Shown here: one piece after another, positions 1-10,543 of the stretch | How the letters are laid out: the number at the start of each line of letters is the position of its first letter | Numbering within the stretch: the first letter of the stretch is position 1 | Source: Xestospongia bergquistia | Taxonomy: Eukaryota; Porifera; Demospongiae; Haplosclerida; Petrosiidae | Assembly (NCBI GenBank): GCA_963965975.1 | Contig: OZ014425.1 | Coordinates: 1,439,501-1,503,500 of the forward strand | Direction: 5' to 3' | Length of the DNA stretch: 64,000 nt | Program-made: the position numbers and the translations under genes | Notes under the pieces: generated by a model | The model's database searches: none | What the model saw: the letters and a program-made list of their open reading frames with translations, nothing else | What the model was told of the DNA's origin: nothing

Positions 1-302
1 ACAAAGGAGAGTGTGTAGAACAAAAACTATAGAAGAGGTGGAGTCAACAAACTGACATACCATCTGCTGTGGAAGATACATTAATTGAGATAATATTTAT
101 CTACTGTATATTAGTAAATGTTTATTGCCAAGAGTTTAAATTTGTTGATTTGGCAACAGTTCCCATCAAACTATCAAGTTATCACTAATTCCTGTTATCA
201 CAGATAAAGATATGAATGTCGGACAAATATAAAATAGTCCCTCAGCAGCAAATTACAATTGTGATTTAATTGTGTAATATTTAATTTAATTATCAAACTC
301 AC

Positions 303-992
303 TTATTGCTAAATGAGCTGCTAAGGCTGCCTTACTGATAGTCAATGACCATATATGGATACTATGAGCATGTCTAACATTTAATACTCCTTGAAGATCT
401 TTCTCAACTGCTTCAGTGTCAATATGGCGGGGAGCACCTGAGAAATACAAAGGAAAAAGGAATACATGAATTAATACTATATGTTACATTGACAATAGTA
501 TTAGTATAGTACGGTTAGTACCTTCCATGAGGACAAGCATAGCATCTCTTAAAACATTAAGTGTTGAAATGATCACCAAAATAGAGAACAGGAAAGTACA
601 TATTGGATCAACTATGTGTAGATTGGGCTAATATGAGAGAGAGAGAATAAACACTGCACTATATAAGTTTTAATAATTACCCAAAATTTAATGATATATC
701 CAGCAATGACCACACCTATACTCTGTATTAGATCACCAATCACATGTATAAATGCTGCACGTACATTGATACTGTGACCCTCTTTTTTGTTGTTCCTCTG
801 TCTCTTTCTAATATTACCTTCTTCTTCTCCTTCACCATCATGATCATGACGTCTACCAGTTAATTTATGCCACCAACTTTTATGATTATAGCTGTGTTGA
901 TCAGAATTATGACTATGTCTGTGACTATGTCCATGTCCATGACCGTGACCATGATGATCATGCTGATGTAGTACCATACACATACTATATAG

Positions 993-1028
<36 letters not shown>

Positions 1029-2855
1029 TCAATGCTGATGGTTTCATGTGATTAAAGTATCTATATACAACAACAAAGAAAGGTGCTCCTTCACTAACCA
1101 TAAATATCAAATGATTATTTATTTAAACTCTAATTTCTCATGCATAGTCTCAGGAGACTAATTGTTTTTAATATTACATTCAGTATTTTAATTGAAAATA
1201 ACACAATCTAATCGAATCAACATCACCAATAAATAATGTCATGATATACAAAATATATTCTTCATCATATGAGCCAAAACCAGTTGTAAACATATTAAAA
1301 TAATGTATCATTTATACTTATTAGTTAAAACACTCTTCTCAACTTACAAGACATTAACAAATACTCCTACACAAGCTGTTATCAACATAATATCAGCATT
1401 GATCTTATTGTCATAGTGTAGTATCCTCAATATTGCCTCATAGACTAGTACACCTGTTATTAACCATATAATTAATACTGATATAACAGCTCCCATGACC
1501 TCTGTAGGGGAAAATGAAAAAGAATAAATGAAGAAGGTGGAAAATCAATTGAAAAGATGAAAGACGTGAGTCAAAGGAGATAAATAAATGGAGTCATCAC
1601 AGAGGTACTGACCTGCTCTATGCCATCCAAATGACATTTGTTTTGATGGAGGATGAGTGGCCATCCAAATTGAGAACAAACTAATTAAAAAACTAGCAAA
1701 ATCAGAGAGCATGTGTGCAGCATCTGTCATAATAGCAAGACTATGAGAAAAATATCCACCTACAAGAGATAAAGATCTTTTTGATAAGTCTATGTGATAG
1801 TACGATGACAACTTAATAGCAGATGTGGACTAACAAAACAAAAATACAACTCTAATAAGTATATTTAGTGACTCCTACATTCAGTACTGTAAAAATAATG
1901 AATATACTATGCAGTACATCATTCCTGTAAATTCTATACAAAATCCTTATCATGGATGCCATCTAGAAATCTTCCAGCTGTAAGCTGTAAACATACAAAC
2001 TATAAACATGTATTTGTTCAGTGAAACATCCCCAAATCACTCCAAAACATGGTGCCTAATAAGCAGGAGACCAGGACCTGCAATGATATTCATGACTCTG
2101 ATTACAATACCTCTTTATCATGACAGCATGATATGGCAAATTTGAAAAAGTGTCAAATAAAGAGATTATCCAATTTTTTTCCTGATATACAGTAGTACCA
2201 GAGTGACACAAACAACTCGAGATGTATATGAAAGGCAATGTTACAGCTGAACTCACGTTAGCAAGCAAGGACATACACTATTATTTCATATCAATTGGAT
2301 TATGTACGCATACTTACCTACAACTTCTCCAGTCATGAACAACAGTGCTATGACACAAGCAATTATTAGTTTTATTTGAGCTTTACGACTTGTTGGATTT
2401 TTTTGTTTCACATGACATTCACATCGTATGGATGCATTAAGAGGTAGATCACCATTAACAAATATATTAGGAGATCTAATTAATGGCTCAGTTTCATCAG
2501 ATATTGACTCTGTTGGTGAACTAGGTATGGGAGACATTGACCCATATTGGCGTAAACCACCAGATTGTTCCTCACTGTTTCTCTCTGGAGAGAGAAGGGG
2601 TGTGGTTGGTGGCTGAGGACGTATGAATCGGTTTAAAGATGGAACCCTGGAATTTTTACAGCGTGTACATTGGCTACAGATGCAGTCTTGAGGGCAAATG
2701 CAGGTGACATTAATGACAGAAGAAGCATTGATGGGTGTATTGTTTGATAGAAGGAGAAAATCCTCGTCTGCTTCTGCTGTGGGTGTCATTGTGGTTGAAG
2801 TAATTAAAAATTCTCGATCTATTTCCTCATCTGATGAAGTAAATTGAGTAGCCAT
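303..2855 (-). CDS. Zinc transporter, SLC30/ZnT (ZnT2/3/4/8-like), 3' end outside window
   Basis: This is a cation diffusion facilitator that moves zinc from cytosol into vesicles or out of the cell in exchange for protons. Six exons join in frame: 2318-2855, 1613-1759, 1348-1501, 681-984, 522-627 and 303-437. The N-terminal cytosolic region has a CxCxxDCxCxxC-type cysteine cluster that could bind metal. TM1 ends exon 1. Exon 2 holds the TM2 metal site ([10 protein letters not shown]). Exon 4 opens with the cytosolic His-rich loop ([14 protein letters not shown]) and then TM5 with [12 protein letters not shown], so both zinc-site H/D pairs are present. Exon 5 has [10 protein letters not shown] and [11 protein letters not shown], and exon 6 starts the C-terminal domain. 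The last exon should lie left of base 1; I see no convincing candidate in 1-302. The CDS would be about 520 residues. The cysteine-rich leader is longer than in most family members. Confidence 0.93.
994..1026. repeat. (GA)n simple repeat in ZnT intron
   Basis: About 16 GA units lie just upstream, in the minus-strand sense, of the exon carrying the His-rich loop. In that sense the tract is (CT)n, so it extends the polypyrimidine stretch before the splice acceptor. The same dinucleotide recurs in many introns of the window. Confidence 0.9.
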
Positions 2856-3224
2856 ATTGCCTCTATACCTGGATGAACCTCAGTGCCAACATTTATATAA
2901 GTGATAAGAAGAAGACAAACCTCAAAGAGAGAGAGAGAAGGGAGAGAGAGCTCACTAGTTATCGAGAAGAGCAACTCAGCAAAGGTGAAATAAAAAGGTA
3001 ACTGGAACCAACACATCATTCACTAGGGAAGTGTCGTGTGAACTCAGACCCACACGACACATAATTTAACGGAAACGATTGCTTATTATTATAAATAAAC
3101 TTATAATTATTCTAGACTAAATCGAAAAGTTAATAGTTACATGTGATGATAAATAAAGAATTACTTATCAAAGTTTTCATGTCCCTCTGGAACGAGATTA
3201 CTATATTTAAAAGAGACATGATAG

Positions 3225-6200
3225 TTAGTTGAATAGTTTATTTAAATCTTCTTCATGTAATGATAGCACAAGGAGAAGAATGAACGAAATCAAAAATCCT
3301 ATCAAAATGAGAAAAAAGTGCACCAATTTATCACAGCAGCTGTTAACATGAACAGATTGGGTTGACTCTTCAGTTGAATGATCTTTGTGATGTGAGTGAA
3401 TGGTCTCGTTCTGTAACTCAGGAAGCTATTAACAAACAAAATTACAGTACACACAATATTGGCTAAAAATGTATACACATATTATTAACTCATCATAGAA
3501 ATTATGGAGGATTTTATCTGTTAAATATGATAACTTATAAAAAAAACAATTACTACCTTGCAATATATCTAAATCCTAGTACAATAGAGTGACATAAAAA
3601 GTTTATGGAGGGTCTGCCAATAGCCTTGTACCCAGGCGTTTGAACACCTGGATACAAGGCTAGGTTTGTCTATTCCATTTTTACCTACTAGATATATGTT
3701 ATCACCTACTTAGTAGATCACAGTACAGGAATACCTACTACTTAAATATACACCAAATGATTCTAACTGTAAGTATCTTACTTTCATTCTTAAAATTAGT
3801 TTCAACAGCATCAAAAAAATAAATTAATAGTAAGCAAAAACATATACCGTAGATCGGGAAACTTTCGCATTACAAAAGTTTCATGTAAAAAATTTACGTG
3901 TTAAAAAAAAATTTCAAACATAAGAGGCGTGTAACGAAATTTATTAACCCTATTTATTTCAATGTGTATAATAATGTTTGTGTAATTTATTTTTGTACAT
4001 TGTCCAATGTTCGAATTTTTTTAACAAGGAAACTTTCCCGATCTATGGTAATTTATGCTTTTAGTAGGCAACACTGGAGTAGGCATTAACACAATAAGTA
4101 AATCAGGTCATTACCATAAAAAATTTCCCTAATCATACAGTGTGTCCATAACAGTTTTAGCAGAAAAAAAGTCAAATTCATAAGAAAAGTTTCATTCAAA
4201 ATTTCAGACACTATAATTGTACAGAATGAACACAGTCTGATACTTACTAGGTCAGCTAAAGCAATATAAAGAAATGATCCAGCTGCTATTGCCAGTAACC
4301 ACTCTTTTGCAACATGACTATTAGTACTGACAGCCACTCCAATAAAGAATCCTAAAATAGCCATCAGAGATGACAAGAAATTGAAGAGAAGTGCTGTACA
4401 CCAGTACATCCCAGAATTAACTAGTATACCAAAATCAGCTAAGAAAAACAGACAAAATTATTCAGTATAAGATGAAGAACTAGGTAGATAAATAAATAAA
4501 ATGACAGATGAATTAAGACAATACATTTATAGTTAGATGAATGGATGTGTGTACAATGTACATGTACCTAGTTCATGTGGTATTTCATGTAGTATTATAG
4601 CAAATGCAGTGCTCATTCCTAAAGTTAGACTCTGAGATATTGATGCTCCTAATGTGATACCATCGGCAAAATTATGCAGCAGATCTCCAGCCAATATGAT
4701 CCAGGCCAATGGTCTTACTTTCTTTAATGAAAACACCTTCTGACAAAAGGTATCTTCATAAGTACGATGTCGAATGAGAACATTTGTTTCATTCTGTTGA
4801 CAAATAAAATGCTAAACAAAAATAAAGGCACTAAAGTTTAAAGCCTTTACTGGTATAATTGTAAAAATTAAGACTCTGGGAGATAGAACACTTTTGCTAT
4901 GCACATATATTGTTGAGCCAATAGCCATAATGGGTGTAGTGGGATCAAGCTTTTATGCATGCAGAGGTCTACACTGTACTGCAGAGGTTTGGTGCTTTAA
5001 AACATACAGTTTAGAGTTAAAACTGTTCTCTCTGGGTCATCCCTCCACACACAGACAAACTTAAGTACTGTAACTACAGAGCCAGTGAGGGTTAAATATT
5101 ACACACAATTTACCATTTTGTCCATTGTAGAAGTGGAATGCTCAGAAGTTTTAGTCTAAATGGATAAAAATGGATAGTACATTAACTGAATTATATCAGA
5201 TTACCTTCACATCTGTAGTGTGGATCAGACAATGTAGAATTCGCTCAAATAAATAAAATGCAAGTATTCCACTTATCACAGCACAAGATTTCCAAATTTG
5301 ATTCCGTTTGTCGATAGCAGTATATATATGCTCATAATCAATATGAAATATCTAGCAGCACGAGAGAAAGAGAGAGAGAGAGAGAGTTTGTGTGTGCATG
5401 TATGTGTGTGTGAAGACTTACTGTAGGGAAAAGTTCAAACAGGGCATCACACAATAGCGCTGAGGCTCCCATAGCAATCAACAATGTCATCACATGTTTG
5501 TAAATTTTCTGACCGATACAAGAATTGCTATTAATAAATGGTACAATAAATATACCAAGGAGAGAGAGTCCTGAGACCATCATTACCATAATAAAACCAT
5601 AACCATAAGCTGTTAAAAAGAATTAAAAGATATTAAGAAATCTATTATGTAAATTATTATATGTTTTTGAGTCTACAATATATTTCAATGATTTTAGTGA
5701 TTACAGTTATAATAACAAGTTATTATAAACTAAATGGGCATAACTCAGAAATTAGTTACTAAAATTAGCAGACAAAATTAGATATTGAGGTTTAAGATAA
5801 TAATACTTGTTATATCAATCCTAGCTGATATAATCAATGGCTTTAAAATCTAACATTACTTAAAGTTGGGTTACTAACAATTCCTTTCATTGATGTGAAA
5901 TATTTTGTTACCTTGAGATGTACTAACTGATGTGTTGTCATTTATGTTGGATGTATTAGTTGAATTAGTAGAATTAAGACATTTGGGTGTGGTAAGTTGG
6001 AGTAACAGGATGACACTACTACACACCTGATAGACAACATTACACGATGTACATACAGCTGTCTTACTAGAATCTAAATAGATTGATGAATACCAATAAA
6101 ATAAATCATAGATACTTAGTCTGTGATTTATATATTACACACACAATACATATATGTGTGTGTGAGTGTGTGTGTAATATAAAAGAATTATTATTGTTCT

Positions 6201-6884
6201 TGAAAAAAGATTGACATATTTGATTTTAGCTTAAATCAGAAGATAAACTATTGCTATAACATCCTCTTTGATTCAACCTTCACAATCTTTAAACACTCAA
6301 GGTATGCCTCCCTCAGAGATTAAGTACAATAACTGCACTGTCACTGTAACTCTTCATTACTTATGACTTCCTCTTTTTGTCAACCTCATCTTTCTTATAA
6401 CATTATTTTTTTTTGCCTACATTCCTACATCACCTCACCTCAGTGGTCATTCATGTCTAATGAACAAGATCAATAATCTCCTATAGTTATCTCTTTGCTA
6501 ATTGGTTAATAATCTTAACTAAAATGTTGTCAATCATAAGTAGGACACACACACATACATATATAAGCTTATATAAATAATACAGCTTACTACTGGTATC
6601 TCTATACCATTCTTCATCTCTACACTGAGTACCCGAGGGGTCTAATAAATGGACGTCTGATGCAGCAACATCAAGTTCTCTGATGAAATCATCTTGTCCT
6701 GGACAATTCTTGAAAGTTAATTTGAGTTATAAATTATTATACACAGAAAATTTGTTAAGAAGAAAAATATATAAATAGACAATAGATCTATTGTTCAACT
6801 AACTTCTTCTACAATAGTTTGTTCTGTAGAACAGAAGATGCCAAAAACAATAATGATAACTATCGCAAGCGTGTCTCCAGCCAT
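3225..6884 (-). CDS. ZIP zinc transporter, LIV-1 subfamily (SLC39)
   Basis: This is a zinc (possibly also iron or manganese) importer of plasma or organelle membrane. The start at 6884 gives a signal peptide (MAGDTLAIVIIIVFGIF). Exons at 6591-6708 and 5912-6073 encode a cysteine-containing extracellular N-terminus. TM segments begin at 5422-5609. The exon around 4567-4740 has the metal-site helix LHNFADGITLGAS and the second motif HEIPHE, which marks the LIV-1 family. The next exon continues ADFGILVNSGMYW, so the usual HELGD reads HELAD. The last exon, about 3225-3427, codes a His-containing loop and the final TM, ending EEDLNKLFN. The gene lies 370 bp upstream of the ZnT gene on the same strand, pairing a zinc importer with an exporter. 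Small middle exons (about 4740-5155) are placed only roughly. Confidence 0.92.
3621..3662. repeat. Imperfect hairpin in ZIP intron
   Basis: Arms 3621-3638 and 3645-3662 are reverse complements over 18 bases with two mismatches, around a six-base loop. It sits in the last ZIP intron close to the MITE-like element at 3845. It could be a fold-back element remnant. Confidence 0.6.
3845..4050. mobile_element. MITE-like element with terminal inverted repeats, in ZIP intron
   Basis: The left end (taccgtagatcgggaaact, 3845-3863) is matched in inverse by the right end (aaactttcccgatctatggta, near 4030-4050) with only a few mismatches. The interior is about 160 bp, AT-rich, with no convincing coding potential. 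The ends are flanked by TA-containing sequence, as expected for Tc1/mariner-type MITEs. This is a non-autonomous element by size; the family is unknown. Confidence 0.7.
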
Positions 6885-6979
6885 CTTTAATTTTATCTTA
6901 ATAAAATAAACTAAGAGAACGCCTTATGGTTCGTTATGAATTATAATTATAATGTTTAATTAAATGGGTGGGTAAGACA

Positions 6980-8043
6980 TTAGTCATTAGTGTCATCTTC
7001 GTCTGGTTGGGGAAGATCAACACTCGCTACAGCTGATGCTAAAGCACTGCTATCTTCTTGTAATCTCTTACCTAAAATGGACAAACAAAATATCATGATT
7101 AATTAAAACATAAATTAAATATTAATTAAGCTCACGTATTAATTCAATAATTGCTTTTTGTGTTCTTCTTTCTAATATTTCTGACTTTTTTGAGATATCT
7201 CGTTTTAAGTCCCTAAATTAACTAATAAAATATCACAGCATTATTTTGTGATAGTCTTACCAGTCAGGTTTCTTTGGTGCAAGATTAGACAAGTTCTAAC
7301 GAATGATATATGAGTAAAATAAAGTCACATGACCATCACATGATACTGACCACTTCCTCCACATGTGCTTGTCCAGCAGCTTGTAATTGTTCCATAACAT
7401 GAGTTTCCACTAGGAGAGGAAGTTTGAAAAACTAATCAAGGTTGATCAAAAACATTTCAAATAGTGAGATACACAGCTATCCTATATGCAAAGCATGTTT
7501 TACTGAACAAGGTCAATTATTAGAACTAATGTGATACACAAGTTAACATCCAATACACACTCTAATAGTCAGAAACTGACATCAGTGTGGTCTCAGTGTC
7601 ACACCTTCTAATATTGATGTAGCATTATTACATTGGGAGTAGCTAACTACCAATCTGCCCCCCTTCTTTTCAATCAAACATTTTAGAATTAGATAAGATA
7701 TAAAAGTCAATTACCAGATTCCGGCTTTGTTCTATCTAGTTTTTTCTCTTTTAATTCTTCATTGTGAGGGTTATAATTTCGGAATTTTAGAACAGGCTTA
7801 CTGGAGAAAGAACAGAACATTTACTACTGTCTATTGCCTTCTGTTTATATTACTAATACCTGCTAACTTCATCTTCCTAATAAAAAAAAAATCCTTTAAT
7901 ATTTTATACTGCTATTCTATACATATTTGGATATTTAAGCAAATTGCCTTTTCTCTTTCTGATGCAGTCCTCTTGGCTTTCAATGCTTGTAGTCTTGCTT
8001 TTCTTTCTTCAGCTTTTTCTTGTGGTGTTTGCACATCGGCCAT
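6980..8043 (-). CDS. CCDC12: Spliceosome-associated protein CCDC12
   Basis: A small coiled-coil protein found in human activated and catalytic spliceosomes. The start at 8043 gives MADVQTPQEKAEERKARLQALKAKR. Later exons carry LKFRNYNP (near 7770), VMEQLQAAGQAHVEEV (near 7360-7412), NLAPKKPDW (near 7265-7300), LKRDISKKSEILERRTQKAI (near 7135-7215) and an acidic C-terminus ending PDEDDTND. The block order and the NLAPKKPDW-LKRD junction match the CCDC12 family closely. The gene is split into five or six short exons. It is head-to-head with the PTB adaptor gene, 295 bp apart. The exon at 7730-7850 is inferred from frame and homology. Confidence 0.88.
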
Positions 8044-8338
8044 CCTGAAGGATGCGCATTAATTGGAGTTTCGTTATCAACCACGCCTTCGTAATAGTAG
8101 GTGTGGTCTTGTTTATTTGGAAATCAGAGGGGTGTAGCTCACCTCATTAACTATTGGATGCCGTCAGCTACTGCAAGAGCTTGCTAACTCTTTGCGAAAT
8201 TAAGTAAGCTATCTGACTATTCAATAATTGAGCTATTGTAATAATTCTGATATGTTCTATTTTAATTTTAACATGGAATTACAATAGATAAATATTCCTG
8301 CTCTCATTTTTATTTCCAGATTAGACATAGACTACAAA
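8044..8338. promoter_or_regulatory. Shared intergenic region between CCDC12 and PTB adaptor genes
   Basis: These 295 bp separate two divergent start codons, so both promoters must lie here or the region acts as one bidirectional promoter. No TATA box could be assigned with confidence. Part near the plus-strand start may be 5' UTR with its own intron acceptor (ttttatttccag at about 8309-8320). Confidence 0.5.
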
Positions 8339-10239
8339 ATGGCCAAGAAGAGACAGATGGAAGTTGTCAGAGACACTTGGAAACCTCTCTTAGAATCAGA
8401 GACACTGCAAACACACTCAGTAGCCCCAGCTGGGAAAAAAAGTAATTCACATACAATATCATATTGCAAGCTTTTGGGTGGAGCTGACTGTAATAATGAT
8501 TTTTCTACAGAAAAATGGATTCACGAAAACAAGGAACTTTTATTTGGTAGTGTGACATATAAAGTAAAAGTGAGTTAGAAATGGCTATCAGACAACATAT
8601 TTCAAGTTTTTCCAGCATCTTGGAACAGTTGAAGTTGATAGCTGTGATGGTAAAGAAACAGTTCAGAAAGCTATTCATGATTTGAGGGTAAGTTCTGGTG
8701 CTCCTAGGTTGAAGTGTTGGGTCAGAGATCACACAGGGTTTAGAGTATACATAAGTGTCTGATTACTTACATTTCTGTATGCATTTCAGCAAAAGGGTAC
8801 CTCTAAGCTACCAGAAGTGGAAATTTCTATTTCAGTACGCTCTATCATTATTACTGAAGTGAAATCAAAAGTAACAATAGAATAAAAACAAGTTCTTAAC
8901 ATTGTTTGTATTATGCTATAGATGCATATTTGTAAACACAAATTACAGAAGATAGCCTACTGTTCAGATGATAAAGTCACTGGTGTTGGTGACAAAATTT
9001 TTGCATTTATTGTCAAGAAAAGTGAATCACTTTTTCAATGTTATTGTTTTGAGACTCAAAGTGTAAGTCATAATGAACTTATTAATTAATCATTCATTTA
9101 TTCACTCTGTCATTTCAGGCTCATAGAATCACTCTCACAGTTGGACAAGCTTTTCAACTTGCCTGGGAGAGATTCCAAGAGGCAAAAGGTGCTTCAGAAT
9201 CGTTTGTTGTTGAAATGAAAAGGGTAAGTTGGGATATGTAGTGGTACTTGTAAGCATTTATAAATTATTACTATTATGTAGATAAAAGCAAAGAGAGGAA
9301 AGGAAGATTTTGTAAAGAAACTAGCAGAGATCCACCAAAGTCCATCATTTGAAGAGGATGACGAGGATGATGTAGTACCAGAACTCAACCATCCTAGAAT
9401 GGGACGACGTTCTAGCATGGTATAGTTATGACATATGTAATATGATACACTATTATATTGTATACAGGGAAGGAATTTAACAGCATTAGATGAACATTGG
9501 CAACAACTGAACGATACTATGAGAATATTGAGAGATGACGATGCTCCTTTTCCACAACAAACAGAGTTAATTTCTGATTTTGACAAAGCATTTGCATCAA
9601 TTCAACAAGAAATTGAAGAATGGGTAAAAAATAATATGATAATCAGAAAAAATTGCAAATGTTTATAGAATACAGCAAAAAGTCCATTTCAAAGTAATTG
9701 GGATGTCGAAGATGCTCTTCAAGAATTAGACAGTGCACTCAATCCAGTAAGAATTAAGTGGAATGTAATAGTAGTATATAATATAGTATAGTATACAATA
9801 GTATATAATATAGTATAGTATACAATAGCATCTAATATAGTATAGTATACAATAGCATCTAATATAGTATAGTATACAATAGTATCTAATATAGTATAGT
9901 ATACATTAGTATATAATATAGTATAGTATACAATAGTATCTAATATAGTATAGTATACATTAGTATATAATATAGTATAGTATACAATAGTATCTAATAT
10001 AGTATAGTATACATTAGTATATAATATAGTATAGTATATAATAATATAATTATAGTAGTATGAAACTACTATCATATTCTGTGGTTACTGATGTAAAATA
10101 ATCCTGTACTAGTAGTACTATGTGGTCTATGATATTGATCGTCTTTCAACCACAGCTTGGCTCAAGTTCAAGTACACTGTTAACAGACTCTCAAACCACA
10201 CTCCCGCAACTGAGTTCTCCCGAAGTGACTGCTTTGTGA
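8339..10239 (+). CDS. PTB-domain adaptor, GULP1/CED-6-like
   Basis: A cytosolic adaptor whose PTB domain would bind NPxY-type tails of endocytic or engulfment receptors. Exon 1 starts MAKKRQMEVVRDTWKP. An intron at 8443-8510 joins AGKKKKWIHENKELL, similar to the WIHTPDALL segment before the GULP PTB domain. The PTB domain follows in several exons: VTYKVKHLGTVEVDS, ETVQKAIHDLR, LPEVEISISVRSIIITE, KLQKIAYCSDDK, KIFAFIVKK, and helix RITLTVGQAFQLAWERFQ. Downstream is an acidic and helical tail (PRMGRRSSMG; DEHWQQLNDTMRILRDD) ending with a Ser/Thr-rich segment and stop at 10237-10239. The closest alternative is LDLRAP1/ARH. The last intron holds a 27-bp minisatellite. Confidence 0.82.
9773..10046. 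repeat. 27-bp minisatellite in last intron of PTB adaptor gene
   Basis: About ten tandem copies of a 27-bp AT-rich unit (core atagtatagtatac) differ mainly at agtat/agcat and caat/catt positions. Because 27 is a multiple of three, the opposite strand reads as an open frame with nine-residue repeats; this is a by-product and not a gene. Confidence 0.92.
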
Positions 10240-10543
10240 TGTTCCACACTATCTACTGTCTATTTATTCTCTATGCTCATTATTAGTATGTAGTGCATTA
10301 AATGTTGTTATTGTTGTATTTCTAGAAATTGAACTAATTGAAATAATTTTGTATTATAATTATTATATTCTAATTTGTATAACTATTATTGTATTAGATC
10401 GTCATGGCAACATACATTTAATATTATTACAATAAAGAAGAGACACAAAACAACAAATTTTAAAAAGTTAAACAGTAAAATAGTGAGGATGTATGAAATT
10501 GAATTTACTGAAGGAAGTAAGAAGATAGTTGGGTATAACCCTA
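10240..10543. other. Intergenic region between convergent genes
   Basis: About 300 bp of AT-rich sequence between the stop of the PTB adaptor gene and the stop of the TGF-beta receptor gene. It should hold both 3' UTRs; aataaag at about 10432 could serve polyadenylation of the plus-strand transcript. No gene is seen. Confidence 0.5.

Noticed and set aside
1..302. Search for the last ZnT exon
   Set aside because: No frame here gives the expected C-terminal domain with a good acceptor; the exon is more likely outside the window.
7727..8062. 111-residue plus-strand frame
   Set aside because: Opposite strand of CCDC12 coding exons, which are conserved; the plus frame shows no domain.
9719..10075. 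118-residue minus-strand open frame of nine-residue repeats
   Set aside because: It is the antisense of the 27-bp AT-rich minisatellite; the period is a multiple of three so the frame stays open by chance.
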